From Halobaculum sp. XH14 (GTDB taxonomy: Archaea > Halobacteriota > Halobacteria > Halobacteriales > Haloferacaceae), in contig NZ_CP134949.1 in assembly GCF_032116555.1 (NCBI RefSeq), positions 1,736,001-1,800,000 of the forward strand: a stretch of DNA of 64,000 nucleotides, written 5' to 3'. Positions 25,233-32,673 of the stretch are shown piece after piece. Every line of letters starts with the position of its first letter. Within the stretch, counting starts at the first letter, position 1. A program made the position numbers and the translations under genes. The notes below the pieces were generated by a model. It made no database searches. It had not been told where the DNA came from and saw only the letters and a list, made by a program, of their open reading frames with translations.

Positions 25233-26885
25233 ATGAGTCGCCGTCGGACGGTCGCGGGAGTGCCGGCGGACCTCGCGATCGTCGCCAGGGACGTGGGCTC
25301 GCTGCTGGTGATGCAGGCGACGATGATGACGGTCACCGTCGTCCTGGCGCTCGCGTTCCGCGAGTTCTACCAGGCGTTCGCGTTCCTGCTGGCCGGCGGA
25401 CTGACGGTCACCGTCGGGTTCGGGGCGCGCATGACCTTCGCCGACGCCCCGGCACCGCGGATGAAACACGGCATGGTCATCGCCGCCACGGGGTGGTTCT
25501 GTACGGCCCTGTTCGGCGCGCTCCCGTTCCTGCTTTCGGCGTTCGTCACGCCGTCGGCCGTCGCCGCGTCGTTCGTTCCCCAGGGGGCCCAGTACGCGGA
25601 GTCGAGCCTCCGCTACTTTCGAGACCCGCTCCACGCGCTGTTCGAGTCGATGTCGGGGTGGACGGGGTCCGGCCTCACGATGGCAATCCACGAACCGTCG
25701 CTCCCGCGGACGCTGCTCTGGTGGCGGTCGTTCATCCAGTGGGTCGGCGGCGTGGGCGTCATCGTCCTCACGGTGTCCGTCCTCGCTCGACCGGGGAGCG
25801 GGAGCTACGCGCTCTACAGGAGCGAGGCCCGCGAGAAGCGGATCCACCCGAGCATCATCTCGACCGTCAGGACGCTCTGGAAGATATTCCTCGGGTACAC
25901 GTTCGTCTCGGTCCTCGCCCTGTTCGTCGCCATCAGGACGAGCGACTACGGCTCGTCGCTCCCCCTCGTCGAGGCGGCATGGCAGGCGCTCAACCACGCC
26001 ATGACCGGGCTCTCCACCGGCGGCTTCTCCGTCACGGACGACTCCATCGCCACGTACGACTCCCCGCTCATCGAGGCCGTCCTGCTGCCGGTGATGACGG
26101 TCGGTGCAATCGCGTTTCCGGTCCACTACGGCGTCCTCCGGAACCGGGACCTCACCCGCCTGGCCGACGACCTACAGACTCGCTGGCTGTTCCTCCTGCT
26201 CGGAGCGGGATCGGCGCTCCTCGTCGCTCAAAACGTCTCGGCGCTCGAGTACGCGAGCGGGGCGTTCGGCGCGACCGACTGGCTCGGCATCGGGTCGCTG
26301 ATCGGCCCGACCGCCGCGGACGCTGCCAGGGACAGCGCGTTCCAGTTCGTCAGCGCGCTCACCTGTACGGGGTTCCAGTCGTCTTCGATCGGCGAGTGGA
26401 GCGCTGGCGGCAAGCTCGTCGTCTCCTGTGCGATGGTCGTCGGCGGCGCGGCGGGGTCGACGGTCGGCGGCATCAAGATCATCCGCGCGTACACAATCGG
26501 CCGCGGCATCGTCTGGCAGTTCGGGCGCGTGTTCCTCCCCGCGAACGCGGTGGTCACCGCCGACATCGGTGACCGGACCCTCGACCGGAACGAGATGAAC
26601 CGCGAGTTCGCCGAGGCGGCCATCGTCTCGCTCCTCTGGGTGATTCTGCTCGTCGTCTCGTCGTTCGTCCTGACGAACGTCGTTGGCCCCTCCTTCGGCT
26701 ACGAGGACGCGCTGTTTGAGGTCGCCTCCGCGCAGGGGAACGTCGGCCTCTCGACGGGTATCACCGGTCCGGCGATGCCACCGCTCGCCGAAGCCATGTT
26801 CCTGTTGAACATGTGGGTCGGTCGCCTGGAGATCATCCCGGTGCTCGTGTTCGGGCGCTCGCTACTGTTCGGGATGGACCCGTAA
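25233..26885 (+). CDS. TrkH family potassium transporter (divergent first filter)
   Basis: A 550-residue polytopic membrane protein of the TrkH/KtrB superfamily, forming the K+-conducting pore with four pseudo-repeats. Pore loops include FESMSGWTGSGLTM (repeat 1), LSTGGFSVTDDSI (repeat 2), LTCTGFQSSSIGEWS (repeat 3) and SAQGNVGLSTG (repeat 4). The first filter differs from the common SGxTTTGATV pattern seen in the two other TrkH proteins of the window, hinting at different selectivity or kinetics. The gene starts one base after the trkA-like stop and must be co-transcribed with it. It ends at an AT-rich island that precedes a small peptide gene. Confidence 0.9.
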   Translation: MSRRRTVAGVPADLAIVARDVGSLLVMQATMMTVTVVLALAFREFYQAFAFLLAGGLTVTVGFGARMTFADAPAPRMKHGMVIAATGWFCTALFGALPFLLSAFVTPSAVAASFVPQGAQYAESSLRYFRDPLHALFESMSGWTGSGLTMAIHEPSLPRTLLWWRSFIQWVGGVGVIVLTVSVLARPGSGSYALYRSEAREKRIHPSIISTVRTLWKIFLGYTFVSVLALFVAIRTSDYGSSLPLVEAAWQALNHAMTGLSTGGFSVTDDSIATYDSPLIEAVLLPVMTVGAIAFPVHYGVLRNRDLTRLADDLQTRWLFLLLGAGSALLVAQNVSALEYASGAFGATDWLGIGSLIGPTAADAARDSAFQFVSALTCTGFQSSSIGEWSAGGKLVVSCAMVVGGAAGSTVGGIKIIRAYTIGRGIVWQFGRVFLPANAVVTADIGDRTLDRNEMNREFAEAAIVSLLWVILLVVSSFVLTNVVGPSFGYEDALFEVASAQGNVGLSTGITGPAMPPLAEAMFLLNMWVGRLEIIPVLVFGRSLLFGMDP

Positions 26886-27079
26886 CCCGAACTGACTGGA
26901 CGGTTTCACATCACTTATGTACTCCCGCTACCCGAAGTGAGAATAGTGTATAGAGAGTCGTTATTCGGTGTTTTCTGACTACATCCAGTTCGAGCGAAGT
27001 TTTCAATTTCATTCACCGTTCGAATTTACAGGAACATTTAGGTAAATATTCATCGCAATCGCACCGGGAATGAAACGTC
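26886..27079. other. AT-rich intergenic island
   Basis: This 194-base stretch between trkH and the small peptide gene is strikingly AT-rich for this genome: in 26941-27060 I count 44 G/C in 120 bases. It has no open frame of note. Two GTTCGA copies lie 30 bases apart (26988 and 27018), the second inside the palindrome TTCGAA. A TATA-like sequence is at 27037-27049. It probably is the promoter region of the peptide gene and may bind a regulator. Confidence 0.7.
27037..27049 (+). promoter_or_regulatory. TATA-like element of the 43-aa peptide gene
   Basis: TTTAGGTAAATAT lies 31-43 bases before the ATG at 27080. In archaeal promoters the TATA box sits about 25 bases before transcription start, so a leader of roughly 10 bases is expected. 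Confidence 0.5.
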
Positions 27080-27211
27080 ATGTCCGACAACCCGGTCAAG
27101 ACGTACCTCGCACAGCACCCGAAAGCCTGCGGCGCAGTGTTCATGATGACGATGCTGCTCGCCAGCGCCGGTAACGGCGCGGCGACCGCGGCGGCGATCA
27201 ACGGTCCGTAA
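27080..27211 (+). CDS. 43-residue hydrophobic peptide, tail-to-tail with the CHAT gene
   Basis: A 43-residue protein with a polar N-terminal half (MSDNPVKTYLAQHPKACG) and a hydrophobic, Ala/Met-rich second half (residues about 17-39, AVFMMTMLLASAGNGAATAA) ending in INGP. It could insert in the membrane or be a cleaved effector. The shape recalls small haloarchaeal proteins with an N-P-V-x-x-Y-L...HP...AGN...GP pattern (I believe named DUF7503 in some resources; from memory). Support for it being real: good start, own TATA-like element, AT-rich leader, conserved-looking pattern. Its TAA is immediately followed by the CHAT gene's stop on the other strand, with no base between. Function unknown. 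Confidence 0.7.
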   Translation: MSDNPVKTYLAQHPKACGAVFMMTMLLASAGNGAATAAAINGP

Positions 27212-29278
27212 TCAGAGTTCTTCGAAGTTCAGTTCGTCGGACCACACCAGTTCGAAATCGACCAGCAGCGGCGTCCGCTGTTGTGTGGTCGCCTCCTCGA
27301 GTCGCTCGCGTGAGATGGTCAGCGACGGCGGGACGCTTCCCGCGAGATAGTGGGTACCTTCGTCGGTGAAGAAGTCGACGAACAGGCTCCCGACCCCGTA
27401 GTTCCGCGTCGTGTAGGCCCGATGTACGATCCGGAACGAGTCGGCTCCGGGCTTTTCCCTGGACTTGAGTTCGACGAGCGTCGGCGTGCCGCTCCCTGCC
27501 TGACACAGCGTCACCCCCGCGTCGCCCACGACCGAGTACGCGCCGCCGACGACGTGGACCTTTCGTACCACGTCGAGCACGCCGTGGAGGTCGAAGCCGT
27601 AGTCGAGCAGGCGCGCCATCGTCCGGCCGGCGTTGGTCGCCATGATGTTCCCGACGTCGGTGGTCGTCACGAGCCCGCCGATGCTGCCCGCGCGGACGAG
27701 CTCCATCCCCTGTGCGTAGGAGGTGCAGGCGTTCAGGAGGAACGCCTTCACGCCCGTCGTCTCCAGGGTGTGGAGGTCGAGGTAGCCGTCCGCACACTTC
27801 ATGCCGTCCGCGTCGACGTGGCCGACGAAGTGGAAGAAGTCGTGATCGTCCGCGAGCAGGGAGCGGAGCTGTTCGCGCGAGCGGTCGTAGGCGATGTCGA
27901 TGTCGAACTCGAGGTAGTCGCGGAAGCCGTACAGCTGCTCGGTCTCCTCGCGCATCTCGTCCTCGTTGCAGACCACCTGAACGTCGATGACGTGTGACTC
28001 GGAGGCGGGCTGGTCGATGCGCCGTCGATACGAGCCCACCGTGGGCTTGGACGCCCCGACCGGATAGCCGTCCCCGACCCAGGTGTGACCGACCGTGTCG
28101 ACCGGCTCCGGGGTGACGACCGTCTCGTCCTCGAACGCCGACGCCGGAGTCTCGCCGCCGCAGGAAGCCGCTTCGTTCTCGTCGGACCGGTAGAGCCCAC
28201 CCAGCGATTCCGCGCCGTCCGCCCCGGCGGCCGACGCTGTCGCCGGGTCCCTGATCGCGGACAGGTCGTTGACCACGAACGGGAGCAGTTCGGCGCTCCC
28301 GGGCTCGGCGGCGACGTCGGCGGTCAGGTGCCAGTCGAGCACTCCCGAGAGCGGGTCGGTCGGGACATCGAAATACCGGGCGAGCCGCTCGTCGACCGGC
28401 AACTCGTACAGCGCGGCCGCGTCGATGTCGACCCGGGACTCGACCGTGGCGCGCTCGTGCAGGTCGACGTCGTAGAACCCTTCGGTGCGGACCGCACAGT
28501 CGAGGAGGAACACGTGTTCGAGGAGCGCCTGAGCGGCGTCGGCGAGCCGCCCGTCCGCAAGCGAGTGGGACGCCCCGGCCGCGGTGACCCGCGGCCGGTC
28601 GCCGGGCACCACGGTCGCACCGAGGTAGTAGGCCAGCGTCGACACGGTGTAGACCGACCCCCACTCCGCCGGCACCTCGATGGTGACGCCCGTGTCGGGC
28701 GGACCGGCGAACGAGGGGACCTCGCGCTCGTCGTCGAACGCGACCAGCGGCGGGTGGCCACGAAGCGTCGGGAACGACCGCTCCGGGGAGGTCGTCGCCA
28801 GCGCCGACCCGAACGTCGAAACCGCGTCCATCAGCCCGCGGGGGGATTCGGGGACGGTGACCGTGCCCGCCGGCCGGCCGTGGAACGAGCGCGCGCCGAC
28901 CCGGACGGTCCGATGCTCCTCGAAGCGAAGGCTGGTCCTCCCGGCCTCGCTACCCACCTCGAACGGGCCGTCGAGCCGGAGGTACAGCTTCATCGGCGCG
29001 GAGGACACCTCTAGCTCGTACTCGCCCGCCCCCACCGACGTCTCCCCGCCCGGCGGACAGGAGTCGACGAGTTCGTCGTCGCGCCGGACGTAGACGGCGA
29101 CCGGTTTCCGGAACGCGACGTGGTCGGTTCCGAAGGAGACGGCCGAATCGACCGGGAAGACGAACCCGTCGGTCCCGACGCCGTCGGTTGCCGCGCCCGC
29201 GGTGTCGACGCGAAACACGACGTCCTCGATGTCGTCACGAACGAGGAGGTCGTCCCCGTCGCGCGCGAATCGGATCAC
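27212..29278 (-). CDS. CHAT-domain (caspase-like) protein of unknown target
   Basis: A 688-residue protein (GTG start) whose C-terminal third is a CHAT domain, a caspase-family cysteine protease fold. The likely catalytic His is in FFHFVGH (His487) and the Cys in AFLLNACTS (Cys518), 31 residues apart, each at the end of a hydrophobic strand. The N-terminal ~430 residues are mostly beta and alpha/beta with no repeats I recognise; they could sense a ligand or a partner. An acidic, Ala-rich linker lies about residues 345-390. An ATG at 29341 would add 21 residues; the GTG gives the start MIRFARDGDDLLVRD, which looks like relatives. It abuts the peptide gene tail-to-tail and follows a trkH gene in the same direction. 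Confidence 0.82.
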   Translation of the reverse strand: MIRFARDGDDLLVRDDIEDVVFRVDTAGAATDGVGTDGFVFPVDSAVSFGTDHVAFRKPVAVYVRRDDELVDSCPPGGETSVGAGEYELEVSSAPMKLYLRLDGPFEVGSEAGRTSLRFEEHRTVRVGARSFHGRPAGTVTVPESPRGLMDAVSTFGSALATTSPERSFPTLRGHPPLVAFDDEREVPSFAGPPDTGVTIEVPAEWGSVYTVSTLAYYLGATVVPGDRPRVTAAGASHSLADGRLADAAQALLEHVFLLDCAVRTEGFYDVDLHERATVESRVDIDAAALYELPVDERLARYFDVPTDPLSGVLDWHLTADVAAEPGSAELLPFVVNDLSAIRDPATASAAGADGAESLGGLYRSDENEAASCGGETPASAFEDETVVTPEPVDTVGHTWVGDGYPVGASKPTVGSYRRRIDQPASESHVIDVQVVCNEDEMREETEQLYGFRDYLEFDIDIAYDRSREQLRSLLADDHDFFHFVGHVDADGMKCADGYLDLHTLETTGVKAFLLNACTSYAQGMELVRAGSIGGLVTTTDVGNIMATNAGRTMARLLDYGFDLHGVLDVVRKVHVVGGAYSVVGDAGVTLCQAGSGTPTLVELKSREKPGADSFRIVHRAYTTRNYGVGSLFVDFFTDEGTHYLAGSVPPSLTISRERLEEATTQQRTPLLVDFELVWSDELNFEEL

Positions 29279-29380
29279 CCGCTCGGCTCCCCTTCCGCAG
29301 GGCACGTTCGGCCGGCGTCCGGAGAACCATCGTCCCCCCATCGTCGGTTCATTTTCGCGTCTTTCCCTTTCCGAGACCCG

Positions 29381-29390
29381 ACTAAAGCAT
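29381..29390 (-). promoter_or_regulatory. TATA-like element upstream of the CHAT gene
   Basis: ATGCTTTAGT on the minus strand lies 40-49 bases before the ATG at 29341 and over 100 bases before the GTG at 29278. It would start a transcript near 29355. The CHAT gene may therefore be expressed apart from the trkH gene upstream. Confidence 0.35.
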
Positions 29391-29430
29391 TACGTGCCAG
29401 CTATCAGACCGGGGAGTTCGCCGATTCTCC

Positions 29431-31071
29431 TCAGCGACGCCAGAACTCCGGGGTGAGACAGGCCAGCACCGGGATGATCTCGAGCCGACCGATCCACATC
29501 AACGCGACCATCAACACCTTCCCGAACTCCGAGAAGGACCGATAGCTTCCCATCGGCCCCAGGACGCCAAAGCCCGGCCCGACGTTGCCGAGCGTCGCGG
29601 CGACCGCGCTCATCGCCTCCAGCACCGTCAGCCCCTGCCCGACCCGGACGGTGTCGAAAAACAGCACTAGCGTCCCGACGAAGAACAGCACGACGTACAG
29701 CAGCGTGAACGAGAAGATGCCCCGGATCGCCCGCTCGTCGAGCGGCTGCCCGTTCAGCCGGACCGGCCTGACGGCTTGCGGGTGGGCGGTCGTGAACAGC
29801 TCACGGCGGACGGTCTTCAGGATGACGTACCAGCGGACGACCTTCACGGCCCCGCCGGTCGACCCCGCGGAGCCGCCGATGAACATCCCGAACAACAGCG
29901 TGTACTGGAGGGGCTGGCTCCAGGTGTTGAAGTCGATGCTCGCGTAGCCGGTCGTGGTGACGATGGAAACCACCTGAAACAGCGCGTGCCGGATCGCCGG
30001 TTCGACGCTGCCGTCGACGGTACCGACGGTGTTCTGCAGGTACGCCGCCCCGTAGGTGGCACTCGCCGGCGAGGTCCCGACGAAGCCGGCACCGGCGAAC
30101 AGCAGTCCCGCGACGATCGCGGTCAGCGCACCCATGACGCCGAGGTAGACGTGCCACTCCTGGTCGTCGAGGAGTCGGTCGAAGTCGCCGGTCAGCGCGT
30201 GCCAGAACAGCGCGAAGTTCGTCCCCGCCGCGACCATGAACGGGATGATGACCCACTGGACCGCGGCCGAGAACGCCTCGATCGATCGCGCCTCCGGCGA
30301 GAACCCGCCGGTCGGCATCGTCGTGAGCCCGTGGGCGACGGCGTTGTACAGGCCCATGTTCGGCGCGAGGCCGGGGGTCCCGAATAGGGGGCCGGCAACG
30401 TGGAGCCCGTAGAGCAGACAGATCTCCAGCAGCGTGAACCCCATGTACGCGCCCCAGAGCGCCCGCGCGGTCTCGGCGATTCGCGGGGTCAGCTTCTCGA
30501 TCCCCGGACCGGGCGCCTCCGCGTCCATCAGCTGTGCGCCGCCGACGGACAGTTCCGGGAGGATCGCCACCGCGAGCACGACGATGCCCATCCCGCCGAG
30601 CCACTGGGTCAGCTGCCGCCAGAGCATGATCCCGCGGGTGTGCGTCTCGAAGGAGATGTCGCCGAGGACGGTCGCACCGGTGGTGGTGAACCCGGACATC
30701 GACTCGAACAGCGCGTTCACCGGGTTGGCGAGCGTCGAGTCGGGGTTGATCGGCGCGACGAGCCCCGGGACGCCGTAGGCCTCCACGAGATACGGCACCG
30801 CGCCCACGACGGCGACCGTGAGCCAGGTGAGCGCGACCATCAACAGCCCCTCGCGCGCGCCGATGTCGGGGTCTGGGTCGAGCCGTTCGAGCGCCGTCCC
30901 GAGCGTCGCCGCGAGGAGAATCGTGACGACGAACGGCGCGACCGGCTCGTCGTAGTAGACCGAAACGAACAGCGGCACGAGCAGCGGGATCGAGAGGTAG
31001 CGGAGAACCGTGCCCAGGAGGCTCAGGCTGGCCCGGTACCGAACCGTGAGCGACCACCCGTTTCGGGACAT
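29431..31071 (-). CDS. TrkH family potassium transporter
   Basis: A 546-residue TrkH-type K+ transporter with four membrane-pore-membrane repeats. Pore loops are FESMSGFTTTGATVLG (repeat 1), TTMPTGGFSPEARSIE (repeat 2), TTTGYASIDFNTW (repeat 3) and AATLGNVGPGFGVLG (repeat 4), a classical arrangement. Basic linker residues and the C-terminal WIGRLEIIPVLACLTPEFWRR fit the family. ATG at 31071 is chosen over an in-frame ATG at 31083 because it begins with MSRNGWSLTVRYRASL, as relatives do. It is about 100 bases behind the other minus-strand trkH and is a close paralogue of it. Confidence 0.92.
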   Translation of the reverse strand: MSRNGWSLTVRYRASLSLLGTVLRYLSIPLLVPLFVSVYYDEPVAPFVVTILLAATLGTALERLDPDPDIGAREGLLMVALTWLTVAVVGAVPYLVEAYGVPGLVAPINPDSTLANPVNALFESMSGFTTTGATVLGDISFETHTRGIMLWRQLTQWLGGMGIVVLAVAILPELSVGGAQLMDAEAPGPGIEKLTPRIAETARALWGAYMGFTLLEICLLYGLHVAGPLFGTPGLAPNMGLYNAVAHGLTTMPTGGFSPEARSIEAFSAAVQWVIIPFMVAAGTNFALFWHALTGDFDRLLDDQEWHVYLGVMGALTAIVAGLLFAGAGFVGTSPASATYGAAYLQNTVGTVDGSVEPAIRHALFQVVSIVTTTGYASIDFNTWSQPLQYTLLFGMFIGGSAGSTGGAVKVVRWYVILKTVRRELFTTAHPQAVRPVRLNGQPLDERAIRGIFSFTLLYVVLFFVGTLVLFFDTVRVGQGLTVLEAMSAVAATLGNVGPGFGVLGPMGSYRSFSEFGKVLMVALMWIGRLEIIPVLACLTPEFWRR

Positions 31072-31170
31072 ACACGCTGGCACTCCAGTCGACCGTAAGA
31101 AGGCCTCGCTTTCGGGACAGCGGCCCCGTGTGTCCCGGTTTCCGTGCTCGAACCCGAACCAGTCGGCCGA

Positions 31171-32673
31171 TCAGGACCGCCAGTACGCCGGCGTGAGCAG
31201 CACGAGCACCGGGACGATCTCCAGCCGGCCGACCCACATCAGGACCGTCATCAGCAGCTTCGACGACCGGGGGAACGGGGCGTAGCTGTCGAACGGGCCC
31301 GCCAGGCCGAACGCCGGCCCGATGTTGAGGAACGTCGAGGCGGCGGCACCGAGCGCCTCGAACTCCGAGAGCGCGAGGCCGACGCGGGCCGCGTCGACGA
31401 CGAGCAGTACCGCCCCCAGGAAGAAGCCGACGATCACCAGCAGCGTGTACGCGTAGATGTCCTGGACGGCCTCCTCGTCGACCGGCCGCCCGCTCAGCCT
31501 GACCGGCCGGACCGCTTCCGGGTGGACGGTCGTGTAGAGGTCACGACGGAACGCGCGGAGGATGACGAGCCAGCGGAGCGCCTTCACCGAGCAGGTCGTG
31601 CTGCCGGCCATCCCGCCGACGAACATCAGCATGAAGAGGACGTGCTTGGCCGAGGCGGGCCAGACGGTGTAATCGAGCGTCGCGTAGCCGGTCGTGGTGA
31701 CGATCGAGACCACCTGGAACGCGGAGTGGCGGAGCGTCTCCTCCCCGAGCGGGCCGTTCCCGGGCGTGACGAGCAGCAACGCGAACACCAGCGCTGACGC
31801 GCCCGCGAGCACGGCGACGTAGAAGCGGAACTCGTCGCTTCGTCGGATCCGGGAGCGGTCGCCACCGAGCAGGTGATACAGCAGGACGAAGTTCGTCGCA
31901 CCGACGGTCATCACCAGCACGAACGCCCACTGGACGGCCGGCGAGAACGCGCCGGCGCTGTCGGGCCGCGGCGAGAACCCGCTGGTCGAGATGGAGGTGA
32001 ACGCGTGTGCGACCGCGTCGTAGGGGGTCATCTCGGGTGCCAGCCCCGAGACCCGCAACGCGAGCAACAGCCCGACGGTACCGACGGTGAGCAGGACGTA
32101 TAGCCCCCAGATGATGCGGGCGGTGTCGATGAGTCTCGGCGTGAGCTTGTTGACGTCCTCGAGCTGGGATTCGGTCTCCATGAGCTGTGCGCCGCCGACG
32201 CCGAGCGTCGCCAGCACCGCCGTCGCGAGCGCGAGGATGCCCAGCCCGCCGAGCCACTGGAGGAGCGAACGCCAGAGCAGCAGCGACCGCGGCTGTGCGC
32301 CGAAGTCGACGACGACCGTCGCGCCCGTCGTCGTGATGCCGCTCATCGACTCGAACAGCGCGTACTCGGGCCGTGCGATCGCTCCCGCGCCGCCGAGCAC
32401 GAACGGGACCGCGCCGACCAGCGCGATGGCGAGCCACACGAGCGACACCGCGAGGTACGCCTCGCGGGGCCCGACGTTCTCCGCGTCCCAGCGACCGATT
32501 CGCTCCAGGGACAGCCCGACGGCGAGCGAAACGGCGGCGGCCGCGAGGAACGGCCCGAGCGCCTCGTCGTACCAGAGCGCCGCGACGACCGGAACGGCCA
32601 GCGCGAGCGTGAGCCAGCGGAGCACGCGGCCCAGGATGCCGGCGCTGACCCGCCAGTCGACGCGGAGACTCAC
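31171..32673 (-). CDS. TrkH family potassium transporter
   Basis: A 500-residue TrkH-type K+ transporter, similar throughout to the trkH downstream but shorter in the loops. Pore loops are FESMSGITTTGATVVVD, STSGFSPRPDSAGAF, TTTGYATLDYTVW and FLNIGPAFGLAG; the fourth lacks the usual GN-G spelling but keeps the Gly. It ends in WVGRLEIVPVLVLLTPAYWRS. The GTG start overlaps the stop of trkA by four bases (GTGA), so it is translationally coupled to its regulator. Both together form a full Trk system; the second trkH behind it may share the same TrkA. Confidence 0.92.
   Translation of the reverse strand: MSLRVDWRVSAGILGRVLRWLTLALAVPVVAALWYDEALGPFLAAAAVSLAVGLSLERIGRWDAENVGPREAYLAVSLVWLAIALVGAVPFVLGGAGAIARPEYALFESMSGITTTGATVVVDFGAQPRSLLLWRSLLQWLGGLGILALATAVLATLGVGGAQLMETESQLEDVNKLTPRLIDTARIIWGLYVLLTVGTVGLLLALRVSGLAPEMTPYDAVAHAFTSISTSGFSPRPDSAGAFSPAVQWAFVLVMTVGATNFVLLYHLLGGDRSRIRRSDEFRFYVAVLAGASALVFALLLVTPGNGPLGEETLRHSAFQVVSIVTTTGYATLDYTVWPASAKHVLFMLMFVGGMAGSTTCSVKALRWLVILRAFRRDLYTTVHPEAVRPVRLSGRPVDEEAVQDIYAYTLLVIVGFFLGAVLLVVDAARVGLALSEFEALGAAASTFLNIGPAFGLAGPFDSYAPFPRSSKLLMTVLMWVGRLEIVPVLVLLTPAYWRS

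Noticed and set aside
26886-27079. A riboswitch or structural RNA in the AT-rich island
   Set aside because: I could find no stable stem or known riboswitch core by eye; it is kept as an unexplained leader only.
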